From positions 1 through 10,678 of the forward strand of contig JAFXWR010000251.1 of the NCBI GenBank assembly GCA_017542725.1: 10,678 nucleotides of DNA, given 5' to 3'. The number at the start of each line of letters is the position of its first letter. Within the stretch, counting starts at the first letter, position 1. Shown here in pieces: positions 1-7,098 of this stretch. The position numbers were made by a program, and so were the translations under genes. Under the pieces are notes generated by a model. It had not been told where the DNA came from and made no database searches. It worked only from the letters and a program-made list of their open reading frames with translations. This DNA comes from Lachnospiraceae bacterium. Its GTDB lineage: Bacteria > Bacillota_A > Clostridia > Lachnospirales > Lachnospiraceae.

Positions 1-215
1 CTTTTGAAGAACTTGTTGATACTGCTAAAGAAAAGCTAAGAATAGAGAATGAACTAAAGAGAGTTGAATCTGAAATTGCACGAGCTAAAGGGATGCTTGC
101 AAACGAGAAATTTGTTAGCAAGGCTCCACAACAAAAAATTGATGAAGAGAAAGATAAACTAAATAAATATGAACAAATGCTTGTTGATTTAAAAATTTCT
201 TTGGAGAAACTATAA
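1..215 (+). CDS. valS: Valine--tRNA ligase, C-terminal end (partial, 5' end outside window)
   Basis: This is the last 70 codons of a gene that enters from the left, read from base 3 and ending with TAA at 213-215. The peptide is highly charged and heptad-like, as expected for the C-terminal coiled-coil arm of valyl-tRNA synthetase, which clamps the tRNA. The decisive signature is the stretch SEIARAKGMLANEKFVSKAP (residues 23-42 of the fragment), matching the family's 'ExARxxGKLxNExFVxKAP' pattern, followed by a second helix rich in Glu and Lys. The full enzyme attaches valine to tRNA-Val in the cytoplasm; its catalytic and editing domains lie upstream, out of view. Only one base separates its stop from the topA start, so the two genes are probably co-transcribed. 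In many Bacillota valS is followed by folC, so topA as the next gene is a less usual arrangement. Identification rests on the tail alone but is fairly secure. Confidence 0.88.
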   Translation, partial: FEELVDTAKEKLRIENELKRVESEIARAKGMLANEKFVSKAPQQKIDEEKDKLNKYEQMLVDLKISLEKL

Positions 216-216
216 T

Positions 217-2244
217 ATGGCAAAAAAATTAGTTATTGTTGAGTCGCCAGCAAAAGTTAAAACAATTTCAAAATTTTTAGGTAAAGACTATATTATTGAA
301 GCCAGCATGGGACATCTTATTGATTTGCCTAAGAGTTCTATTGGAGTTGATGTTGATAATGATTTTGAAGTTAAATATATTACTATAAGGGGTAAGGGAC
401 AGCTACTTAACAAATTAAGGAAAAAAGCTAAGCAGGCTGATGTAATATATCTTGCAACTGACCCGGATAGAGAGGGTGAAACTATAAGTTGGCATCTAAA
501 AAATGCTTTTTCTTTGCCTGACGATAAAGAAGTTCATAGAATTAGTTTTAATGAGATTACTAAAAATGCAGTTACTAATGCCATTAACAAACCTCGAAGC
601 ATTGATATGAACTTGGTAAATAGCCAACAGGCAAGACGTGCCATAGATAGAATAGTTGGATATAAGATAAGTCCTATTCTTTGGGAAAAAGTTAAAAATA
701 AACTTTCTGCTGGTAGAGTGCAGAGTGTGGCACTTAGACTTATAAGTGAAAGAGAGGATGAGATCAATAAGTTTGTGCCTGTTGAGTATTGGACACTTGC
801 TGCACAGCTTAAGACGAAAAAGAATGCATCGATAGAAGTAAGCTTTTATGGCAAGGATGGAAAGAAGTTAGAATTAAATAATGAAAAAATAGTTAATGAT
901 ATTATAAATGAAATAGGTGATAATAAGTTTAAAGTAATTGATGTTAAGAAATCAAAGAGAGAAAAAAAAGCCCCGCTACCTTTTACCACATCAACAATGC
1001 AACAGGAAGCTGGTAAGATTTTGAATTTTTCAATTTCTAAGACTATGAGTGTTGCACAAAAATTATATGAAGGAATTGATTTACCAGGTAGAGGTACAAC
1101 GGCACTTATTACATACTTGAGAACTGATTCGACTAGAATTGCTGATGAGGCTGTAGCCGCATGCAAAACTTATATAGAACAGAATTATGGAAATGCGTAC
1201 GTTTCTGATACAGTTCCGCAAGAAAAAGAAAAAGGTAATAAAGTGCAAGATGCTCACGAAGCTATACGACCAACATATATAGAATTAGCACCTGCTGATA
1301 TAAAAGAGTCATTAAGTAAAGATGAGTATAAACTGTATTCTTTGATATGGAGAAGATTTATAGCGTGTAGGATGAAAAATGCCATCTACGACACCGAAAA
1401 GGTTACTCTTGATGCAAATTCATATACTTTTACTGCAAATTCTTCAAAAGTTTCTTTTCAAGGATTCCTTATAATGTATAAGAGTTTAGAAGATGAGGAA
1501 GATAAGACATCTAAGCTTCCTAGTTTTGAAGTTGGAGATGAACTTACACTTGATAAATTTGATAGGGAGCAACATTTTACACAACCACCTGCCCATTTTA
1601 CTGAGAGTTCGCTTGTAAAATTGTTGGAAGAAAATGGTATTGGTCGACCTTCAACTTACGCACCTACAATTAACACATTGCTTAAGAGAAGATATATTAC
1701 CAAAGAGAAAAAGAATTTATTCATTACTGAGTTAGGCGCTGCTGTTAATAAAATAATGATAAAGGCATTTAATGATATAGTTGATGAGAAGTTTACTGTC
1801 AATATGGAGAAACAGCTTGATGAAGTAGAGAATGGCAATATTGAATGGAAAGAAGTTTTGAGAAATTTTTATCCTAAACTCAAAGAAGAATTAGAAAATG
1901 CTGAAAAGAATTTAGAAAAGATTAGTATAAAAGAAGAAGTTACTGACGAGAAGTGTGAAAAGTGTGGAGCTAATCTCGTCGTTAAATATGGACCATATGG
2001 AAAATTTCTTGCCTGTCCGAATTTTCCAGATTGTAGATTTACTAAAACTTATTTTGAGCATACTGGAGTTAAGTGCCCAAAATGTAATGAGCATGAACTA
2101 TATAAACTTAGAACTAAAAGAGGTAGAATCTTCTTTGGATGCTCAAGTCCCGACTGCGATTATATGGCTTGGCAGTTGCCAAAAGATCCTGAACTTATGC
2201 CGGGATTTGAGAAATATTATGAAGAAGAAAAAAGTAGTAAATAA
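217..2244 (+). CDS. topA: DNA topoisomerase I (type IA, omega protein)
   Basis: The 675-residue product is a type IA topoisomerase that nicks one strand of negatively supercoiled DNA through a 5'-phosphotyrosine link, passes the other strand and reseals. Visible landmarks are the N-terminal Toprim domain with IVESPAK (Glu9) and the metal-binding DPDRE (82-86), the SAGRVQSVALRLI motif (about 164-176), and the active site ALITYLRTDST with catalytic Tyr300. The later motif GIGRPSTYAPTI (about 474-485) is also present. The C-terminus carries two four-cysteine zinc modules: Cys580/583/600/606 and Cys620/623/642/647. The second ends with DYMAW, as in many homologues. Length and domain order are normal for Bacillota TopA. 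The ATG at 217 follows GGAG at 203-206 (10-base gap) inside the valS tail and gives the universal MxKxLVIVESPAK start. The gene shows no truncation or missing catalytic residue. Its usual Bacillota neighbours (dprA, trmFO, codY) are not present here. Confidence 0.98.
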   Translation: MAKKLVIVESPAKVKTISKFLGKDYIIEASMGHLIDLPKSSIGVDVDNDFEVKYITIRGKGQLLNKLRKKAKQADVIYLATDPDREGETISWHLKNAFSLPDDKEVHRISFNEITKNAVTNAINKPRSIDMNLVNSQQARRAIDRIVGYKISPILWEKVKNKLSAGRVQSVALRLISEREDEINKFVPVEYWTLAAQLKTKKNASIEVSFYGKDGKKLELNNEKIVNDIINEIGDNKFKVIDVKKSKREKKAPLPFTTSTMQQEAGKILNFSISKTMSVAQKLYEGIDLPGRGTTALITYLRTDSTRIADEAVAACKTYIEQNYGNAYVSDTVPQEKEKGNKVQDAHEAIRPTYIELAPADIKESLSKDEYKLYSLIWRRFIACRMKNAIYDTEKVTLDANSYTFTANSSKVSFQGFLIMYKSLEDEEDKTSKLPSFEVGDELTLDKFDREQHFTQPPAHFTESSLVKLLEENGIGRPSTYAPTINTLLKRRYITKEKKNLFITELGAAVNKIMIKAFNDIVDEKFTVNMEKQLDEVENGNIEWKEVLRNFYPKLKEELENAEKNLEKISIKEEVTDEKCEKCGANLVVKYGPYGKFLACPNFPDCRFTKTYFEHTGVKCPKCNEHELYKLRTKRGRIFFGCSSPDCDYMAWQLPKDPELMPGFEKYYEEEKSSK

Positions 2245-2253
2245 TTTTGTAAT

Positions 2254-2259
2254 GGAGGG
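2254..2259 (+). promoter_or_regulatory. Ribosome binding site of pyrG
   Basis: GGAGGG lies in the 18-base gap between topA and pyrG, three to four bases before the ATG at 2263. It is a strong anti-Shine-Dalgarno match with slightly short spacing. It supports independent initiation of pyrG rather than pure coupling to topA. Confidence 0.75.
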
Positions 2260-2262
2260 TTT

Positions 2263-3915
2263 ATGTCAGTAAAGTACATTTTTGTTACAGGTGGTGTGGT
2301 TTCAGGACTTGGTAAGGGTATTACAGCATCAAGTTTAGGGCGTCTTCTTAAGGCAAGAGGATATAAAGTTACAATGCAGAAATTTGATCCATATCTAAAT
2401 GTGGATCCTGGAACGATGAATCCAATACAACATGGAGAGGTTTTTGTCACTGATGATGGTGCTGAGACCGACCTTGATTTGGGACATTATGAAAGATTTA
2501 TTGATGAGAGTTTGACAAAAAACTCTACTGTTACTAGTGGAAAAATATATTGGTCTGTTTTAAATAAAGAGAGAAAAGGTGACTACGGCGGTGGCACGGT
2601 TCAGTTCATACCTCATGTCACAAATGAGATTAAATCAAGATTTTATAAAAGTGCTGAATCCCTAAGAAATGTAGGTAAAGGTAAAAAAACAGATAATGAT
2701 ATAGAGATAGCAATTATAGAAGTGGGGGGCACTGTCGGTGACATAGAGTCTCAACCATTTATTGAAACTATAAGACAATTCAAACATGAATTGGGAAATG
2801 AAAATGTCATACTTGTGCATGTAGTACTTATACCTTATATCAAGGCATCAGAGGAATTAAAGACTAAGCCTACGCAGCAATCAGTAAAGACTTTACAAGG
2901 AATGGGAATACAACCTGATATTTTGGTATGTAGATCTGAACATCCTGTTGATGCAAGTGTGATTTCGAAAATATCACTTTTCTGTAATCTTGATTCAAGT
3001 TGTGTAATTATCAACCCAGATGTTGATATATTGTATGAAGTTCCAGTTGTGATGGAAAAGCAGGGACTTGCAAAAGCAGCAAGTAGATGTCTTGGATTAA
3101 AAGATAAAGAACCAAACCTTACAGAATGGAATAAGATGATAGACAACATGAAGAATCCTACTAAAGAAGTTAATATAGCACTTGTGGGAAAATATGTTGC
3201 GCTTCATGATGCATATTTGTCTGTAGTAGAAGCTCTTAAAGCAGCAGGTGGTAGTAATAGAGCAAAAGTAAATATTACTTGGATTGATTCTGAAATTATA
3301 AAGAAATCAAATGTTGCTAAATATTTAAAAGGTGTAAATGGAATAATTGTTCCAGGTGGATTTGGACAAAGAGGAGTTGAAGGAATGATTTTGGTTGCTC
3401 AATATGCGAGAACTAAGAAAATTCCATATCTTGGCATCTGCCTAGGTATGCAAGTTGCTATAATAGAGTTTGCAAGAAATGTGCTTGGACTTAAAGATGC
3501 TGATTCTGCAGAATTTAATCTTGAAACTAAAAACCCAGTAATTCACTTATTGCCTGAGCAAATTGGAGTGGAAGATTTGGGTGGCACGCTTAGACTTGGT
3601 AGTTATCCATGCAAGTTAGATAAAAATTCAAAATGTTTTAAATTATTTGGAAAAGAAGAAATAAATGAGAGACATCGCCATAGATATGAAGTCAATAATG
3701 ATTATAGAGAAGCATATCAGAAAAATGGTATGGTGCTTGCGGGATTATCACCAAATGGCAAGATAGTTGAGATGATAGAGGTTACTAAACATCCGTTTTA
3801 TATAGCAACTCAAAGCCATCCAGAACTTACGAGTAGACCAAATAGACCACATCCATTATTTCATGGTTTCATAGCAGCTGCTGTTGATACATTATCAGGT
3901 AAAAAGAAAAAATAA
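2263..3915 (+). CDS. pyrG: CTP synthase (glutamine-hydrolysing)
   Basis: The 550-residue product converts UTP to CTP using ATP and ammonia released from glutamine, the last step of de novo pyrimidine nucleotide synthesis in the cytoplasm. The N-terminal synthetase domain (about 1-270) starts with [16 protein letters not shown], including the P-loop at 14-19, followed by the [12 protein letters not shown] and [16 protein letters not shown] motifs (about 41-80) and the UTP/CTP site at KTKPTQ (200-205). The C-terminal class I glutamine amidotransferase domain (about 302-545) has the oxyanion loop PGGFGQRG (364-371), nucleophile Cys393 in GICLGMQ, and the His519/Glu521 pair in SHPE. All catalytic residues are intact and the length is normal (530-550). 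One small deviation is Gln206, where many homologues have His directly after KTKPTQ. The start is fixed by the GGAGGG site and by family alignment. It is probably expressed in the same transcript as topA and gpsA. No attenuator-like leader is visible in the 18-base gap. Confidence 0.98.
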   Translation: MSVKYIFVTGGVVSGLGKGITASSLGRLLKARGYKVTMQKFDPYLNVDPGTMNPIQHGEVFVTDDGAETDLDLGHYERFIDESLTKNSTVTSGKIYWSVLNKERKGDYGGGTVQFIPHVTNEIKSRFYKSAESLRNVGKGKKTDNDIEIAIIEVGGTVGDIESQPFIETIRQFKHELGNENVILVHVVLIPYIKASEELKTKPTQQSVKTLQGMGIQPDILVCRSEHPVDASVISKISLFCNLDSSCVIINPDVDILYEVPVVMEKQGLAKAASRCLGLKDKEPNLTEWNKMIDNMKNPTKEVNIALVGKYVALHDAYLSVVEALKAAGGSNRAKVNITWIDSEIIKKSNVAKYLKGVNGIIVPGGFGQRGVEGMILVAQYARTKKIPYLGICLGMQVAIIEFARNVLGLKDADSAEFNLETKNPVIHLLPEQIGVEDLGGTLRLGSYPCKLDKNSKCFKLFGKEEINERHRHRYEVNNDYREAYQKNGMVLAGLSPNGKIVEMIEVTKHPFYIATQSHPELTSRPNRPHPLFHGFIAAAVDTLSGKKKK

Positions 3916-3917
3916 AA

Positions 3918-4919
3918 ATGGCAAAAGTTTTAGTTCTTGGGGCAGGCACATGGGGTTCTGTAGTTGCTAATTTGTTGACAAACAATGGACACAATGTAAC
4001 TTGCTGGGCAAGAAATGAAAATTTAATAGATAGTTTAAATAAGAATCATGTACATGATAAACTACATGGAGTGGTTTTCAGTGACAAAATCAAATTCACT
4101 ACAGATTTTAGTGGTTCATTTTCAAATAAAGACATTATAATATATGCGGTACCATCAAATGCTTTTAGAGAAGTGGTAAATAAGTCTATACCATATATAA
4201 GTGATAAATGTTTTATTGTATCTTTAACTAAGGGGATGGAACATGATAGCTTGTTTACGATGAGCGAGATTATAGAAGACGAGTTAAAAAAGAAAGCTAT
4301 TGTAAATAAAAACATTGTGGCTCTGTCTGGTCCTACACATGCTGAAGAAGTTGGAAAAAAAATGTCATCAATGATAGTTTCAGCAAGTGCAAACGACGCG
4401 GCTGCCAAGTACATTCAAGATGTATTTATGAATGAATACTTTAGAGTGTACACAAATAATGACATAAAAGGAGTAGAAGTTTGCGCAGCATTTAAAAATG
4501 TAATTGCTCTAGCGTGTGGAATCATAACAGGTGTTGGAGATGGGGATAATATGAAAGCTGCTACAATTACTAGAGGACTTGCAGAGATGATAAGAGTTGG
4601 TGCATCTCTTGGCTGTAAAAAGGATACGTTTTATGGATTGGCAGGAGTGGGAGATATGATAGTTACAGCTATGAGCACAAATAGTAGAAATTATAATTGT
4701 GGAAAACTAATTGGTTCTGGAATGAATCCTAAAGAGGCCGTAAAAAAAATCGGTATGGTTGTAGAAGGAGTAAATTTTTTACCTACTGCAATGGAATTAA
4801 AAAAGAAGTACTGCGTAGAAATCCCTATAACTAGCGGAGTATATGACATAGTTTATAATAACAAATCATCAAAGGATATAGTGATTGATCTTATGACAAG
4901 AGATAAAAAGGCAGAATAA
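3918..4919 (+). CDS. gpsA: Glycerol-3-phosphate dehydrogenase [NAD(P)+]
   Basis: The 333-residue cytoplasmic enzyme reduces dihydroxyacetone phosphate to sn-glycerol 3-phosphate, the backbone for phospholipid synthesis. The N-terminal Rossmann domain opens with VLVLGAGTWGSVVA, giving the dinucleotide loop GxGxxG at residues 8-13, and continues with YAVPS (76-80) and SLTKGME (102-108). The SGPTHAEEV motif (137-145) follows. The C-terminal helical substrate domain has the predicted catalytic Lys193 in AAFKNVIALACGI, the GDGDNMKAA stretch (207-215), TRGLAEM (218-224) and GLAGVGDMIVT (240-250). Length is typical and all key residues are present. The start lies only two bases after the pyrG stop. 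The preceding sequence is an A-rich run with no clear Shine-Dalgarno, so translation is likely coupled to pyrG termination. It joins two biosynthetic genes within a run of DNA-maintenance genes, which implies growth-linked co-expression rather than a shared pathway. Confidence 0.97.
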   Translation: MAKVLVLGAGTWGSVVANLLTNNGHNVTCWARNENLIDSLNKNHVHDKLHGVVFSDKIKFTTDFSGSFSNKDIIIYAVPSNAFREVVNKSIPYISDKCFIVSLTKGMEHDSLFTMSEIIEDELKKKAIVNKNIVALSGPTHAEEVGKKMSSMIVSASANDAAAKYIQDVFMNEYFRVYTNNDIKGVEVCAAFKNVIALACGIITGVGDGDNMKAATITRGLAEMIRVGASLGCKKDTFYGLAGVGDMIVTAMSTNSRNYNCGKLIGSGMNPKEAVKKIGMVVEGVNFLPTAMELKKKYCVEIPITSGVYDIVYNNKSSKDIVIDLMTRDKKAE

Positions 4920-4920
4920 A

Positions 4921-6777
4921 ATGGCAATTAAAGTCTTAGATATAAATACTATAAGTAAAATTGCTGCTGGCGAAGTGATAGAAAACCCCGCCAGTGTTGT
5001 TAAAGAATTGGTGGAAAATTCGATTGATGCAAAAGCAAAACACATAGTCATAGAGATAAAAGATGGTGGTACAAAAAGTATAAAAGTTAGTGATGATGGT
5101 GTTGGTATAGAAAAAGAAGATATAGAGCTCGCTTTTATGCAACATGCAACTTCTAAATTAAGTGACATATCTGATCTTAATACAATAGAGTCATTTGGTT
5201 TTAGAGGAGAGGCATTATCAAGTATTGCATCGGTTAGTAGTGTAAGACTAGTGACAAAAAGAAAAGACGATGACAAGACTTATGGGTATAGATGCACATT
5301 GAATTTTGGAAGCAAGGCGGTTATTGATGAAGTAGCATCAAATGATGGAACTAGTATAGAAGTCATTGACTTGTTTAAAAATGTGCCTGTAAGAAAAAAG
5401 TTTTTAAAAGGTATAAGCAGGGAAAATGCTCTTATAGAAGATTTGGTTATAAAGTTTGCTTTAGTAAGAGATGATATTTCTTTTGAATTAATTGTAGATA
5501 ATAAGAGAAAGTTTTATTCAAATGGAGACTCTAATTTAAAAAATATTGTCTTTAATCTCTACGGCAAAGAAATATTAGAGAATCTTGTAGAAGTAAATTA
5601 TAAACAAGGAGATATTGTTGTTGAAGGGTTAATAGCTAAACCTATCATAGCACGAAACACCCGAAATGATGAAATCTATTTTGTAAATGAAAGATATGTA
5701 AAAGATAAAACTATAAGTAGAGCTATTGAAGGGGCGTATGAGTCTTATTTAATGCAACATAAGTTTCCACTAGTTATACTAAAGATTAGAATAGATAGTT
5801 CCAAAGTGGATGTAAATGTTCATCCTAAAAAAATGGAAGTTAGATTTAGCAATGAGGAATTAGTATATTTTTCAGTATATAATGCCATACATTCTACGCT
5901 TGATAATATAAATCTTATTCATGAGGAAAAGTTTAATATTGATATAGATGATGATAATGATGAAACATATCAAGACGCAAATAAGAATATTAGTATTGCA
6001 AGTGATGCGAAAGATGGTAGAATTGTTGCTAACTTAGGAGAACAATCAAATTTGCCACAAAAAACAGTTAGTGTTGAATCTTTGCCGTCAATGTCGAGTA
6101 TACTGAATAATAAAGTAAAAGAAGGTCTTAGCATTTCTAATCTGCATAAGACACTATCTTCAAATTTTGAAGAGAAACCATTTATTCAAAAAACTTTAAG
6201 TGAAGACCATAAATACATTGGGCAAGTATTTGATACTTATATATTGGTGGAATTTGAAAACAAATTATATATTATAGATCAGCATGCAGCTCACGAGAAA
6301 ATTAATTTTGAGAGAATCATGAGTATGTATAGAGAGGGGAAAGTTTCAAGCCAGAAAATATTCCCGAGCATAATTATAAAGTTGACGCCAGTTCAGTATG
6401 ATTCAGTGATGAAGAATATTGATGAGTTTAAGAAGATTGGTTATGAACTTGAAGGCTTTGGCAATAATGACATAAAAGTAGATTCTGTCCCATATGACAT
6501 CTTTAGCATAAGCAATGAGAGTTTATTAATGGATATGATTGATAGTTTTGCTGACGATAAGAATAAAGAACAATATGAAAGTATAGTTGAAAAGATTGCA
6601 TCTATTTCATGCAAAAAGGCTATTAAGGCTAATCATATACTTTCTGAAATAGAAGTTAAACAATTGCTTAGAGATTTGTTTATCCTTGACAATCCTTACA
6701 ACTGCCCGCATGGTAGGCCAACCATAATATCACTAAGTAAACAGGAATTTGAAAAAAAATTTGGGAGAATAGTATAG
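4921..6777 (+). CDS. mutL: DNA mismatch repair protein MutL (endonuclease type)
   Basis: The 618-residue product is the MutL matchmaker and nicking enzyme of mismatch repair. The N-terminal GHKL ATPase is complete: IAAGEVIENPASVVKELVEN with Glu29 and Asn33, SDDGVGI (57-63), HATSKL (75-80) and FGFRGEALSSIASVS (92-106), followed by the transducer domain with DVNVHPKKMEVRF (about 297-309). An acidic, poorly conserved linker runs from about 335 to 425. The C-terminal domain carries the metal-dependent nuclease motif DQHAAHEKINFE (Asp453, His455, Glu459, Glu464), plus SCKKAIKANH (563-572), CPHGRP (595-600) and the terminal FGR (614-616). These features mark the MutH-independent nicking form found in most bacteria lacking Dam-directed repair. 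One base separates it from gpsA; AAGG at 4908-4911 is a modest binding site nine bases before the ATG. mutS, its usual neighbour in Bacillota, is absent from the window. Confidence 0.98.
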   Translation: MAIKVLDINTISKIAAGEVIENPASVVKELVENSIDAKAKHIVIEIKDGGTKSIKVSDDGVGIEKEDIELAFMQHATSKLSDISDLNTIESFGFRGEALSSIASVSSVRLVTKRKDDDKTYGYRCTLNFGSKAVIDEVASNDGTSIEVIDLFKNVPVRKKFLKGISRENALIEDLVIKFALVRDDISFELIVDNKRKFYSNGDSNLKNIVFNLYGKEILENLVEVNYKQGDIVVEGLIAKPIIARNTRNDEIYFVNERYVKDKTISRAIEGAYESYLMQHKFPLVILKIRIDSSKVDVNVHPKKMEVRFSNEELVYFSVYNAIHSTLDNINLIHEEKFNIDIDDDNDETYQDANKNISIASDAKDGRIVANLGEQSNLPQKTVSVESLPSMSSILNNKVKEGLSISNLHKTLSSNFEEKPFIQKTLSEDHKYIGQVFDTYILVEFENKLYIIDQHAAHEKINFERIMSMYREGKVSSQKIFPSIIIKLTPVQYDSVMKNIDEFKKIGYELEGFGNNDIKVDSVPYDIFSISNESLLMDMIDSFADDKNKEQYESIVEKIASISCKKAIKANHILSEIEVKQLLRDLFILDNPYNCPHGRPTIISLSKQEFEKKFGRIV

Positions 6778-7098
6778 ATGAAAAATTTTAGAAAAATTAT
6801 AACTATGTTGCTCGTTTCATGTATTTTATTTTCATGTAGCAACAAAGAAAAAAAGCCATTTGGTGCCGAGGAAATTGATTACGACAAAGTAGAGGGAATT
6901 AATAAAGAAGGTCCAACTATTGACACAGTTCATAGTGAAAATAGACCTCCTATGGGCGACAAAACTACTTATGTTGAAGCAGGGCCACCACATATTGATT
7001 ATTCTGAGATAAAAGTAGAACCAACTGCTGATTTAGATGAAGAACCAGATTATGGTGGGATACCAATTGTAAGAAAAGGAAGTGAAAATGGATCTTAG
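6778..7098 (+). CDS. Putative small lipoprotein, acidic, unknown function
   Basis: I do not recognise this 106-residue protein. It begins with a basic n-region (MKNFRK) and a short hydrophobic stretch (7-19) ending in LFSC, followed by SNKEKK, so a type II signal peptide with lipidation at Cys20 is likely. Phe at -2 is unusual for a strict lipobox, and an alternative LVSC at Cys15 fits the consensus better but leaves a very short hydrophobic core. The mature part has no further cysteine, is acidic and proline-containing, and looks disordered. It holds a degenerate internal repeat: IDYDKVE (33-39) and IDYSEIKVE (73-81). The ATG abuts the mutL TAG with no gap and has GGGAG at 6763-6767, ten bases upstream. 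The end overlaps pcrA by 11 bases. Intact start, binding site and tight packing argue for a real gene. If the signal is real it is an envelope protein, functionally unrelated to the DNA-repair genes around it. Confidence 0.8.
   Translation: MKNFRKIITMLLVSCILFSCSNKEKKPFGAEEIDYDKVEGINKEGPTIDTVHSENRPPMGDKTTYVEAGPPHIDYSEIKVEPTADLDEEPDYGGIPIVRKGSENGS
7075..7080 (+). promoter_or_regulatory. Ribosome binding site that decides the pcrA start
   Basis: AAAGGA lies seven bases before the ATG at 7088 and only one base before a possible GTG start at 7082. The spacing therefore favours ATG 7088. The site is inside the lipoprotein gene, so pcrA translation probably depends on ribosomes finishing that gene. 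Confidence 0.65.

Noticed and set aside
534..1166. Antisense open frames within topA (534-767 and 846-1166, minus strand)
   Set aside because: They lie wholly inside the well-conserved topA gene, have no ribosome binding site or recognisable motif, and read as low-complexity Ser/Leu-rich shadows of AT-rich coding sequence. The same applies to minus-strand frames inside pyrG, gpsA, mutL and pcrA, and to the plus-strand 1955-2272 frame overlapping the topA zinc region.
7082..7087. GTG start at 7082 for pcrA
   Set aside because: It is only one base from the AAAGGA site, while ATG 7088 has seven-base spacing and a normal PcrA N-terminus.
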